From NCBI GenBank assembly GCA_003142635.1, contig PLMX01000132.1:1-33244 (forward strand): a DNA stretch of 33,244 nt, written 5' to 3'. How positions within the stretch are numbered: position 1 is the first letter of the stretch; every line of letters begins with the position of its first letter. The position numbers and the translations under genes are program-made. Positions 1 to 9,065 of the stretch are shown here, one piece after another. The notes beneath the pieces are model-generated. The model was not told the DNA's origin. It was given only the letters and a program-made list of their open reading frames with translations, and did not search any database. The DNA is from Syntrophaceae bacterium. GTDB taxonomy: Bacteria > Desulfobacterota > Syntrophia > Syntrophales > UBA2185.

Positions 1-90
1 AATATTAAGCAGACGCGTATGATATATAATCTATAAATTGCTTCGCGTAATCTGCATCTTTCACGTAAATTTAGCAAGTGCAGAATTCAG

Positions 91-696
91 TCAACAGCAT
101 ACAGCGGCGGGAAAATATCGATCGACAGCCTCCTCCACTTCCTCGAGCCATGTTGCCCGCTGCTTTCGTGTGCTTGTAACAATAACGCCGAATATCCTGC
201 GATGGAAATTCTTCACGCCACAGAGGCCGAATATGCAGTTTTTCCAAAGGGTCTCAAGGGGATCGCCGAATACGTCCTTCTCCCTTTCCTCTGGTGTATT
301 GGACGTATTGAAGACGATCGCAGTATCGGCTTTCAGCAGGCCCTGGGGAATACCTTCGCCGGTGTCACCTTCCTGAAACTCATAGGCCACGCCGGGCCTG
401 AATACCCTATCAACCCATCCTTTCATGATTGCCGGCGGTTGACCCCACCAGTTGGGATGAACTATTACAAATCCCTCTGCAGAAGCCGCTTCCACACAAT
501 GTGTTTCGACATGCGGTGTGACCAAGACACCCTGAGGGATTTCCTCTTCCGGAAGGACAGGATCAAACATTTCCTCATAGAGGTCGTGTAAAATGACTTC
601 ATGCCCATTTGTTCGTAACTTCCGCGCGGCCGTCTCGGCAATAGCCCGATTAAAACTCTTAATATTAGGATGCGCGACAACTACCAACACCTTCAT
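91..696 (-). CDS. NAD(P)H-dependent quinone/FMN oxidoreductase, flavodoxin-2 fold
   Basis: This is a cytoplasmic flavoprotein of the NQO/MdaB/KefF type (flavodoxin_2), expected to use NAD(P)H to reduce quinones or similar acceptors by two electrons. The N-terminus reads VLVVVAHPN followed by KSFNRA, the usual FMN phosphate-binding strand and loop. The central HPNWWGQPPAIMKGWVDRV stretch is the family signature. The reading frame extends upstream to 753, but the ATG at 696 begins exactly at the conserved first beta strand, has an AAGG-like ribosome site before it, and gives 201 residues, normal for the family. It follows ettA on the same strand after an 82-nt gap and may be co-transcribed. The exact acceptor cannot be told from sequence. 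Confidence 0.85.
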   Translation of the reverse strand: MKVLVVVAHPNIKSFNRAIAETAARKLRTNGHEVILHDLYEEMFDPVLPEEEIPQGVLVTPHVETHCVEAASAEGFVIVHPNWWGQPPAIMKGWVDRVFRPGVAYEFQEGDTGEGIPQGLLKADTAIVFNTSNTPEEREKDVFGDPLETLWKNCIFGLCGVKNFHRRIFGVIVTSTRKQRATWLEEVEEAVDRYFPAAVCC

Positions 697-778
697 TAAT
701 CTTAACCTTTTTACTTCTGAAATAGTGCGATTCCTGCAGACCTCGTGCTGCATAATGGAACCACGGCGGACATGGAGT

Positions 779-2464
<1,686 letters not shown>

Positions 2465-2493
2465 GCGACCCGATAATCTCCTTCCGTCATCAA

Positions 2494-2533
2494 CAAAAAT
2501 TATGCCTCCCGTCCATTTTCCAGACGGGGCGGC
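2494..2533 (-). terminator. Rho-independent terminator after the thiM-thiE-HAD operon
   Basis: On the minus strand, directly after the HAD gene stop codon (2539-2541), a stem forms between GACGGGGCGGC (2523-2533 as read on plus) and GCCTCCCGTC (2504-2513). It has a short A-rich loop and is followed by an ATAATTTTTG run (2494-2503). A strong GC stem plus a U-tract is the standard intrinsic terminator form. It ends the thiamine operon and isolates ettA. Confidence 0.75.
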
Positions 2534-2538
2534 TTAAG

Positions 2539-3375
2539 TTATCGTCCGTCATCCGGTGCGACAAGATAACGGTCGATTATTGCTCCTGTGCTTGTAATGA
2601 GTTCAGAAAAAGCCTCTTCATTTCTATTATCCTTTATAATGAACGGGATGGCTTGCACTTCAGCCGAAAAGACATGCTGCAGCAATCTTACTGTATCGCG
2701 TTTCCTCTGTTCAACTTTCTCCGGCGCGCTGTAGCTGTTCCCCTTCTGTTCATTACATCCGAAATCGTCGATAAGCAAGACGCCCTTAACTCCGCCCACA
2801 TCCAGTCCGTTTTTGAGAATTCCCCAGAACCGAAAATTGTCCTTATGAAAACCGATATCCGCGGAATTAGCCACAATAACCGCTGTACTGCCGGGAGCGG
2901 CCACGGCTGCTCTGGCCGCGACCGCATGGATATGCAATTCTTCAAGAAATTGCAAGATGTAACCTGTCGCTTCTGCGTAATGATCCGTAGCAATGATCGC
3001 TCTTACGGAAGGATGCCTATTTAGCTTATCCAAAACGGGCTGCCAGCGGCCGTCGATTCGTGAATGGCTGAGATAGCTATCTACAAATAAGGACGCCGCA
3101 TCAGAAATATTCACGCGGGCGTCGTCGGACACATTCTGGAGAATAGCGTTTATCCTATCCGCTATGACTTTCTTATATCCTGCCTCCGTCGTGCTCCCTT
3201 CCATCCAGGTAGGATTTACGATCTGTTCCCAGAATATGCCGGGGCTCGTGACTCCGAGGTCCGCCAAACCACTTTCCCTTAGTTGCTTCATCAAGTAATC
3301 AGACTGGCCGAATAGCGCAGATTTCAGACTGAGGGTTCCCGAGTAGTCAAAAATGATCAGTTTTCTTGGAAGCAT
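2539..3375 (-). CDS. HAD-superfamily hydrolase with a DxSGT active-site loop
   Basis: This is a 278-residue HAD-fold protein. Motif I is IIFDYSGTL with the nucleophile Asp10. Motif II is IIATDHY (Thr130), a Lys occurs at 178 (GFHKDN), and motif IV is LLIDDFG (Asp203/204). The second aspartate of the phosphatase motif DxD is Ser12, so the usual general acid is absent. In the superfamily that position also varies in dehalogenases and phosphonatases, so a simple phosphatase role is not assured. It lies 10 nt after thiE and just before a terminator, so it is the last gene of the thiamine-salvage operon. A role in thiamine phosphate turnover is possible but only by context. The substrate is unknown. 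Confidence 0.75.
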   Translation of the reverse strand: MLPRKLIIFDYSGTLSLKSALFGQSDYLMKQLRESGLADLGVTSPGIFWEQIVNPTWMEGSTTEAGYKKVIADRINAILQNVSDDARVNISDAASLFVDSYLSHSRIDGRWQPVLDKLNRHPSVRAIIATDHYAEATGYILQFLEELHIHAVAARAAVAAPGSTAVIVANSADIGFHKDNFRFWGILKNGLDVGGVKGVLLIDDFGCNEQKGNSYSAPEKVEQRKRDTVRLLQHVFSAEVQAIPFIIKDNRNEEAFSELITSTGAIIDRYLVAPDDGR

Positions 3376-3385
3376 ACAGGAATCC

Positions 3386-4027
3386 CTATGCCCCCCGCCT
3401 CTTTAAGGCAGACTGGATGATTGCATTAATTTCCCGGGAAGCACGCAGAGGATCGGGGGCCGCACAGATGGCGGAGACAATCGCAATGCAGTCGGCTCCG
3501 GCTATCACCACATCTTTGGCATTCGATGCGTTCAGGCCGCCGATTGCAACCAGCGGGTGGCGTGAATAGGCCTTAATTCTCGCGAGCCCTTCCAGGCCCC
3601 AGTTCCCTTTCGTGTCGGTCTTGGTTGGTGTCTCAAAAACCGGGCTGACACCGAGGTAATTGATATCGAATGCCTCCGCCTCTACCACGTCATCCCATGT
3701 TTCTACGGAAAGACCGATGATGGCCCTGGGCCCCATGAGTTTCCGGGCTTCGGCATAAGGCATGTCGCCCTGCCCGATATGGATTCCATCGGCCCCGCTG
3801 ACAAGTGCCACGTCAATGCGGTCGTTTATGATGAGAGGCACACCGAATCTGACCGTTAGCGCCTTCATCCTCCGCGCCTCTTCCACAAAAAAACGGGTGG
3901 ACATATCTTTTTCACGGAGCTGTATGCAGGCTGCTCCGCCCACGAGGGCCTGGCATGCCACGTCTTCGAGTGATCTGTTGCCGCATAATCCGCGGTCTGT
4001 AACCAGGTATAATCCGCGCACGATCAA
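3386..4027 (-). CDS. thiE: Thiamine-phosphate synthase ThiE
   Basis: ThiE joins hydroxymethylpyrimidine diphosphate and hydroxyethylthiazole phosphate to give thiamine monophosphate and pyrophosphate. The 213-residue TIM-barrel protein carries all main family motifs: LYLVTDR at the start, IQLREKD near residue 36, LIINDR, DGIHIGQ, GVSPVFETPTKTD (phosphate and HMP-PP binding) and AIGGL near the C-terminus. Its ATG overlaps the thiM stop by 4 nt (ATGA), so the two are translationally coupled. Together they allow thiazole salvage and coupling. No HMP kinase (thiD) is present in the window. Confidence 0.95.
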   Translation of the reverse strand: MIVRGLYLVTDRGLCGNRSLEDVACQALVGGAACIQLREKDMSTRFFVEEARRMKALTVRFGVPLIINDRIDVALVSGADGIHIGQGDMPYAEARKLMGPRAIIGLSVETWDDVVEAEAFDINYLGVSPVFETPTKTDTKGNWGLEGLARIKAYSRHPLVAIGGLNASNAKDVVIAGADCIAIVSAICAAPDPLRASREINAIIQSALKRRGA

Positions 4028-4827
4028 CCTTCTATCTTGAGGTAATGCTTTATGTCCTTTTCTGAGAGCCCATAGAGTGCATCGAGAAATCTGACCTGCA
4101 GCATTCCCGGACCTGCTGCATTTTTTACAGCGATTTCTCCGGCTATGCCCATAACCGCCATTGCCTGGACCGCCGCCTCGGCGTAGGCGCGATTAACGGA
4201 AGCAAATGCCCCGCATATTGCCGTTGCAATGCATCCCATACCGGTAACCTTCGTCATCATGGGGTGACCGTTTTTGACCTTGGTAACATCGTCTCCGTAA
4301 ATGATATAGTCCGTCTCTCCGCTGACGCAGACGACACTTCCGCAAGACTTGTTTAACTTATGGGCGATGTCCACTGCGGAATGTGAGGAGGCCGTGCTCT
4401 CTACCCCTTTTGTCTTTGCATCCTCTTCCATGAGGGCCATGACCTCCGAGGCGTTGCCTCTGATGATAGCCGGCGGCGCTTCCCGTATTAGTTCCTTCGC
4501 CGTAATGGTGCGGTATGCGGTTGCCCCCGCGCCGACGGGGTCCAGAATGATCGGGATGTTCACTTTCCTGGCTTGGTCAACGGCGAGAAGCATTGCTCTT
4601 ATCCAATGCGGGCTTAGGGTTCCGATATTAATGACCAGAGCGCCGGCGATGTTAACCATCTCCTCCATTTCCTCCTCCGCATGGGCCATAACCGGCGAAG
4701 CCCCGATGGCAAGCAGCGCGTTGGCGGAGTTGTTCATGACCACATAATTGGTAATATTGTGGATCACCGGCGAATTTTCTCTGATCTCCTTGACTGATGA
4801 CCAGATACTGGATACAGAAACCTTCAT
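4024..4827 (-). CDS. thiM: Hydroxyethylthiazole kinase ThiM
   Basis: ThiM phosphorylates 4-methyl-5-(2-hydroxyethyl)thiazole with ATP, a salvage step feeding ThiE. The protein has the ribokinase-like ThiM pattern: NITNYVVMNNSANALLAIGASPVM near the start, a DPVGAGATAYR loop, RGNASEVMAL, and a C-terminal TGMGCIATA anion hole region. The frame continues upstream to 4887, but the ATG at 4827 has a strong AAGGAG about 8 nt before it and fits the family N-terminus, giving 267 residues. It is the first gene of thiM-thiE-HAD. I looked for a TPP riboswitch in the leader and could not find the CUGAGA/ACC core. Confidence 0.93.
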   Translation of the reverse strand: MKVSVSSIWSSVKEIRENSPVIHNITNYVVMNNSANALLAIGASPVMAHAEEEMEEMVNIAGALVINIGTLSPHWIRAMLLAVDQARKVNIPIILDPVGAGATAYRTITAKELIREAPPAIIRGNASEVMALMEEDAKTKGVESTASSHSAVDIAHKLNKSCGSVVCVSGETDYIIYGDDVTKVKNGHPMMTKVTGMGCIATAICGAFASVNRAYAEAAVQAMAVMGIAGEIAVKNAAGPGMLQVRFLDALYGLSEKDIKHYLKIEG

Positions 4828-4892
4828 ACGACAACTCTCCTTTTCTCCGTAAACTCCATTTTCGGGTTGCGTCGTGTCCCCCGTCACATCGA

Positions 4893-4920
4893 TTGCATAT
4901 TTTTAAATGTATCATATAAT
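4893..4920 (+). promoter_or_regulatory. Putative sigma70 promoter for the GGDEF gene
   Basis: TTGCAT (4893-4898), a 16-nt spacer, and a perfect TATAAT (4915-4920) lie on the plus strand about 130-145 nt before the diguanylate cyclase start. The -35 box is weak. The region is AT-rich and shared with the divergent thiM gene, for which no convincing promoter was seen. Confidence 0.45.
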
Positions 4921-5052
4921 GTATACGGATGTAAACGGGATGAAGCTTTCAATATGTGTTTTTATCGGGTTGTGCAATTTCATCAAATATAGTAGCTTCT
5001 ATGCCGCTATAACTTACACGCAGGAACGAAAGATCATTTTGGATTCCACGGC

Positions 5053-5062
5053 GTGATATCAC
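5053..5062. repeat. Perfect 10-bp palindrome at the GGDEF start
   Basis: GTGATATCAC is self-complementary and covers the GTG start codon, ending just before the alternative ATG start. It could be an operator or simply coincidence. Confidence 0.35.
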
Positions 5063-6096
5063 GTATGAGTAAGATCAAAGAGATTATTGAAACGGTAAAT
5101 GAGAATCAGGAGATTGCGAAAAAATTCTTCGAGATCGAGACTAGTATTTTATCCATTCTCAATTTCAAGGACTTTCTCGAAAGACTGCTCACGGAAATCC
5201 AGGACAAGATGGCGATTCCCTATGTATGGATGGCGTTAATAGAAGAGAGCGACTTTGCGGAGATGCTGCAAAAAGCGGCAACGTCGGAAATCCTGAGAGA
5301 TCGCACGAGCCTGATTGGAAGAAACCATTTTCTCAGAGTCATCAACAATAAGACAGAACCTATACTTGTTAATAATGATCTAACGGCTTTCCACGCATTG
5401 ATTCCCCGTCAGTACAAACATCACATCCGGTCTCTTGCCATTGCTCCCCTGACGCTGGACGGTGGGATCATCGGCAGCCTGATTCAAGGCGACAGCTCCA
5501 AATCCCGTTACTGCCCTGATATGGATGCAACATTGCTAAAAAGGTTGGCAACCATTGTTTCCATCTGTCTTTCCAATGTTATGGCTCATGAAAGACTCAA
5601 CTTTCTGGCATCGAGAGATTCGCTGACGGGGTTGTTGAACCGCCGGGTTCTGGAAGACATAGTGAAGAGAGAGTTTGACCGGGCGGTAAGGTACAGGACG
5701 CCGCTTACGGTTGTATTTCTCGATGTAGACGATTTTAAAATGGTGAATGACCGCAATGGTCATGACGCCGGTGATATTGTGCTGAAGTATGTGGCGACTC
5801 AATTGCTGTCCATGACGCGCGCAAGCGACGTTGTCGCAAGATTTGCGGGCGATGAGTTCATCATCATCCTTCCCAATACACCGGTAGATGAAGCCTCTGA
5901 ATTTGCAACTCGCATGCAGACCTTTTTTATCAATCACCCTCTGGACTTTGAGGGTACTCCGATCCGGATCTCGGTAAGCTATGGATTATCGCACCTGGAA
6001 GACGGTGCTTATGATGCCATGTCGCTCCTGAAAAAGGCGGACAAGATGCTTTACAGCGCGAAGATGGAAAAAAACACAAGATATTCCTATTTCTAA
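5053..6096 (+). CDS. Diguanylate cyclase with N-terminal DUF484/GAF-like sensor
   Basis: This enzyme makes cyclic di-GMP from two GTP. Residues 1-180 form a DUF484/GAF-like sensory region with no membrane segment or signal peptide, so sensing is cytoplasmic. The GGDEF domain starts at SRDSLTGLLNRR (near 187). The active-site loop is RFAGDEF (265-269), an AGDEF variant compatible with activity. An inhibitory I-site RASD (256-259) sits exactly five residues before it, so product feedback inhibition is expected. The first start is GTG at 5053 (347 residues). ATG at 5065 is four codons later, and neither has a good ribosome site. It stands alone between divergent thiM and convergent DUF6599. The ligand of the sensor part is unknown. 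Confidence 0.9.
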   Translation: MISRMSKIKEIIETVNENQEIAKKFFEIETSILSILNFKDFLERLLTEIQDKMAIPYVWMALIEESDFAEMLQKAATSEILRDRTSLIGRNHFLRVINNKTEPILVNNDLTAFHALIPRQYKHHIRSLAIAPLTLDGGIIGSLIQGDSSKSRYCPDMDATLLKRLATIVSICLSNVMAHERLNFLASRDSLTGLLNRRVLEDIVKREFDRAVRYRTPLTVVFLDVDDFKMVNDRNGHDAGDIVLKYVATQLLSMTRASDVVARFAGDEFIIILPNTPVDEASEFATRMQTFFINHPLDFEGTPIRISVSYGLSHLEDGAYDAMSLLKKADKMLYSAKMEKNTRYSYF

Positions 6097-6101
6097 TTCC
6101 A

Positions 6102-7028
6102 TTAACTCTTGCCGCCGCCAAGCCTTTCCCGCAACTGTTCGATAAGTTTTACGGCGGAGGAGGGCTCCTTCAGCCTCACGGCGCCGATGATGTAACGGCC
6201 TGACCGCTCTACGAACACCCCTCCGTACAAAGGATCCACAGCCACCATCGTAACGTAATCTCGCCCTTCTTGCAGCTGCACTTTTTCCCCTTCTGCCTTC
6301 AGGTAAGAATGATATCGATCAAAGGCCTCTCTTGCAGCAGAGACGGAATCTTCGGGCACCAGGAACACCTGGGCGCGTTCGCCTTCGAGAAGCGCGTCCG
6401 CGATGATGCCCCGACGGAAAAAGGCATACCCGAGGAGGCTCTTAGCGATATACCGTTCGGTCCGCGGAACAATGCCCGGTATATTCAGGGCCTCAAGTTC
6501 CCCGGCGGGCCGGGCATTGGATGGGAGCTTCTCTGATACAGACTGCGCGCACGCCAGAAATACATCCTGTCTCAGACCGGTCGCGCCCGTAACCTGAAGC
6601 CTCACAAAATACCTGTCCTGGTAAAACATCAACTGGGACGAAGACACAAATCCTTCGGCACCTACTCTAACACTTGGAGCATCCGCCTTCCGGTAGTTGG
6701 AGTAGATTCCAAAGGCATCGAGCGGGGAGGCCATTCTGTATACGTCGGCCACGATCCATACTTCCGAATCATTTCCGTTCATATACGTGGCGGTGGCGAG
6801 CATATCAAACCCATAAGGAAAATAGAGCTCCGCTTCGCCGTTGATATGATCGAACAGAGTGTCTTTGTCGAATAGCGCCTTGTCCTTCAACGTCCAGCCT
6901 TGAACACAGCCATAAGCAGGCAAAAGATTTTCCATGGCTCCATCCGCGGCAGAGACCGGAACCCATGCATGGATGATCAAGAAGAAAATGCATACGGCGA
7001 TTGAGGAGACCACTCCCATGCGATTCAT
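6102..7028 (-). CDS. Exported DUF6599-family protein
   Basis: This is a 308-residue protein with a clear Sec signal peptide (hydrophobic core followed by VSA at about residue 27), so it is exported. The mature part has the DUF6599 look: an FDHINGEAELYFPYGF stretch near residue 60, then a YRMASPLDAFGIYS segment and alternating beta-rich sequence. No catalytic motif is recognisable and the function is unknown. The frame runs upstream to 7058, but the ATG at 7028 has an AGGGGG ribosome site at good spacing and starts the signal peptide properly. It is the third gene of the peroxiredoxin / aldo-keto reductase / DUF6599 set, 37 nt after the reductase. Confidence 0.75.
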   Translation of the reverse strand: MNRMGVVSSIAVCIFFLIIHAWVPVSAADGAMENLLPAYGCVQGWTLKDKALFDKDTLFDHINGEAELYFPYGFDMLATATYMNGNDSEVWIVADVYRMASPLDAFGIYSNYRKADAPSVRVGAEGFVSSSQLMFYQDRYFVRLQVTGATGLRQDVFLACAQSVSEKLPSNARPAGELEALNIPGIVPRTERYIAKSLLGYAFFRRGIIADALLEGERAQVFLVPEDSVSAAREAFDRYHSYLKAEGEKVQLQEGRDYVTMVAVDPLYGGVFVERSGRYIIGAVRLKEPSSAVKLIEQLRERLGGGKS

Positions 7029-7065
7029 TGATATGCCCCCTGTCCGGCAAACGCGCATCGTTTCT

Positions 7066-8247
7066 CTAAGCGAGTAATCTCCTCGCCCTGTCCATCTTCA
7101 TGGCAATGTCAAGCCCGTGCACGCATCTGGCCACACAATCCGGACAGTCAAGGCATGCGGATGCTGAGACGGATGCCGGTATCTCGCCGTATGTGGACCG
7201 TGCAAGACCGGCTTCTTTGTATCCTTCTTTGTACATGAGGCAGCGGTTGATCGTACTGATCTCTACACCCTTCGGACATGTAGTTTCACATTCTCCGCAA
7301 AGGTGGCAGTAATAATGTTTCACAGCGGCGCCGTAACGCTTCAGGATGAATTTGTCGAGGGACCCGAATTTCATCCCCATCACCGCAATGTCTTCCCGGA
7401 GCTCCGCCATGTCTCTCATGCCGGGAATGGCCGCCGTGATGTGCGTATTCTGAAGAGCCCATTTTAAGGCTGCCTGGTGAGGACTGCCGGGACCCAGCGC
7501 GCCGGTATCGTAACCCCCCGCCTGCGTCTTCATGGCAATAATCCCTATGTTCGCCTGGGCGGCCCTTGCTATTGCTTCCTTCACATCCGCGCTGCTCTTG
7601 AAATTGTAGCCTACGAGAGCCGTGTCGAAGAACCTGCCGCGGTCATCCACGAGGGCGTTGAGGACCTCCGCCTGACCCTTGTGTGTTGTGACCCCGAAGA
7701 ATCGGACCTTGCCCTGCTCTTTCAGTTTTGTGAACGCCTCTCGCGTCTCCGGGATCAATATGCGGTCTTTGTTTTCAGCGGTAAGATTATGGAGCTGGAT
7801 GACATCAACATAATCTGTTCCCAGCGCCCTGAGGCTCGTCTCAACGTCATTGAAGATGGCCTCTTTTGTATGCGAGTCAGGCTTCGTCTTCGTTGCCACA
7901 TATATCTTGTCACGCCTGCCTTTCAATGCCTTCGCGACGATCTCCTCATTCTTGCCGCCCATGTAGCGTCGCGCCGTATCCACATAGTTCACGCCGTGAT
8001 CAAAGGCGACGTTCATCACTTCCGCTTCCGGCGTCAGCATTGCTCCGAAGCTTACTATCGTGATCCGCATGCCGGTTCTGCCGAGGGTTCTGTATACGGG
8101 CGGAGGAAAGACGAAGGACTCCGCGGATGCATATTCCATGGCATTAGCCAGGCCTTCCCATCCTATTAAAGACGATGTTGTTCCTGCCAGACCGACCTTG
8201 AGGAAATCCCTCCTGTTTATTCCCGCATATCCTTTTTCTTTGTGCAT
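7066..8247 (-). CDS. Tat-exported aldo/keto reductase with C-terminal 2x[4Fe-4S] ferredoxin region
   Basis: The N-terminus holds a twin-arginine motif INRRDFLKVGLAG followed by a short hydrophobic stretch, so the folded cofactor-loaded protein should go through Tat to the periplasm or outer face of the membrane. The AKR barrel follows (RTLGRTGMRI onward) with the tetrad visible as VDTARRY (Asp, Tyr), ATKTK (Lys) and IQLHN (His). The C-terminal 90 residues contain two cysteine sets: CHLCGECETTCPKG and CLDCPDCVARCVHG, each able to bind a [4Fe-4S] cluster. Such AKR-ferredoxin fusions are common in anaerobes and their substrates are unknown. ATG at 8247 is chosen over 8262 because GGAGG lies 5 nt before it. 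An exported AKR has no periplasmic NADPH, so electron supply through the clusters is likely (inference). Confidence 0.88.
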   Translation of the reverse strand: MHKEKGYAGINRRDFLKVGLAGTTSSLIGWEGLANAMEYASAESFVFPPPVYRTLGRTGMRITIVSFGAMLTPEAEVMNVAFDHGVNYVDTARRYMGGKNEEIVAKALKGRRDKIYVATKTKPDSHTKEAIFNDVETSLRALGTDYVDVIQLHNLTAENKDRILIPETREAFTKLKEQGKVRFFGVTTHKGQAEVLNALVDDRGRFFDTALVGYNFKSSADVKEAIARAAQANIGIIAMKTQAGGYDTGALGPGSPHQAALKWALQNTHITAAIPGMRDMAELREDIAVMGMKFGSLDKFILKRYGAAVKHYYCHLCGECETTCPKGVEISTINRCLMYKEGYKEAGLARSTYGEIPASVSASACLDCPDCVARCVHGLDIAMKMDRARRLLA

Positions 8248-8277
8248 AGCGTCCTCCATCATATTACCCGGCGATGA

Positions 8278-8757
8278 TTATCCTTTACCCTTGTATGCCG
8301 TGAGCACACGCAGTATTTCTCGGATGTCAGGAAGCTCCCTGATAGGATAGACCTTGACGAAGGTGATCTTCCCCGTCTCGTCGACAATGACATTGGCCCT
8401 TTCCGAAAATCCCTCTGCGCGGAGCAGACCCATGGACTTCGCAACGCCTGCGTGGGGCCAGAAATCAGCGAGGAGTCTTGTGTTCTTGATCCTCAGGCTT
8501 TTCGCCCAGGCCGCCTTGGAGGGCACGCTGTCCACGCTTAGACCCACGGCCACAGTATTGAATCTATCTAAAGACCGCTTATTCTTTTCCAGAGACTGCA
8601 TCTGCTTTGCGCATATGGGTGTCCAGGCGAGGGGATGAAAAGACAAGAGCACCTTTTCCCCTCTGTACTCCGAAAGGTGGAAGTCCTGACCATTCTGATC
8701 CTTCAAGGAAAAGTCCTTCATTTTTTTGCCTTGTTGCACTACTTTTTTTTCCGCCAT
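8278..8757 (-). CDS. 1-Cys peroxiredoxin (AhpC/TSA family)
   Basis: This 159-residue thioredoxin-fold peroxidase reduces H2O2 or organic hydroperoxides. The active site matches PxxxTxxC as PLAWTPIC, with Thr46 and peroxidatic Cys49. Cys49 is the only cysteine in the protein, so it must act as a 1-Cys enzyme with an external thiol reductant. The second-sphere residues (AWTP in place of the usual PGCTP) are less common. There is no signal peptide, so it acts in the cytoplasm, unlike its exported neighbours. A strong GGGAGG site precedes the ATG. It is first in a three-gene minus-strand unit with the Tat AKR 30 nt downstream, which suggests a shared redox or oxidative-stress theme. Confidence 0.88.
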   Translation of the reverse strand: MAEKKVVQQGKKMKDFSLKDQNGQDFHLSEYRGEKVLLSFHPLAWTPICAKQMQSLEKNKRSLDRFNTVAVGLSVDSVPSKAAWAKSLRIKNTRLLADFWPHAGVAKSMGLLRAEGFSERANVIVDETGKITFVKVYPIRELPDIREILRVLTAYKGKG

Positions 8758-8908
8758 GGGGAACCTCCCTTTTTTTTATGCGACAAAAATACGTTTATTT
8801 TGCGGCAAGTATAATCACAAGCGTGATACCGAATTGGACGGATAGGATTTGAATCAAGTGTGACATAAATTAACTTCCAATGTAAAGAACAGTTTGAGAT
8901 ATGTCACT

Positions 8909-8954
8909 AAAAACTTCGTCGCCGAATTGAATCCGGCAGCGAGCGAATGACGAA
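8909..8954 (-). terminator. Possible weak terminator of the phasin-MBL-TPR operon
   Basis: Read on the minus strand, TTCGTC (from 8954) pairs with GACGAA (ending 8915), and inside it GCCG pairs with CGGC. An 11-nt bulge lies on one side. The stem is followed by GTTTTTA. The U-run supports termination, but the bulge makes the stem weak. Confidence 0.35.
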
Positions 8955-8977
8955 CTACTGTTCCTTAGAATCGAAGA

Positions 8978-8986
8978 TTATCCACA
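8978..8986 (+). other. Single perfect DnaA box
   Basis: TTATCCACA is identical to the strongest E. coli DnaA box. It is the only perfect copy I found and lies in non-coding DNA. oriC normally needs a cluster of boxes plus an AT-rich unwinding element, so this alone does not mark an origin. Confidence 0.4.
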
Positions 8987-9065
8987 GCAAGCTGCGGAGA
9001 GCTTCAAAATCTTCGCTGCATAAGGCATACAACCGCATGGCCTTTCAGATCTTAATAGATAGAAT

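Larger units (their letters stand above)
8758..9065. other. Non-coding interval with hairpins, a DnaA box and an operator-like palindrome
   Basis: There is no credible gene in this 308-nt gap between the TPR gene (whose 3' end it borders) and the peroxiredoxin start. It holds an ATCAC-aagc-GTGAT palindrome (8814-8827) in the likely promoter region of the peroxiredoxin gene. It also holds a terminator-like hairpin (8909-8954), and an inverted repeat CGAAGATT/AATCTTCG (8972-8979 and 9008-9015) that encloses AAGCT/AGCTT and a TTATCCACA box. Confidence 0.6.

Noticed and set aside
202-591. Plus-strand frame inside the oxidoreductase gene
   Set aside because: Pure antisense shadow of the well-matched flavodoxin-fold gene; no ribosome site or family match.
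4828-4990. TPP riboswitch upstream of thiM
   Set aside because: The leader has no CUGAGA, no GGG-pairing thi-box core and no CUGAUCUGGAUAAUGCCAGCG-like segment. Nothing supports it.
5018-5052. c-di-GMP (GEMM) riboswitch before the diguanylate cyclase
   Set aside because: CACGCAGGAAC resembles the first bases of GEMM-I, but the GAAA tetraloop helix and GGACGCAAAGCC half are absent.
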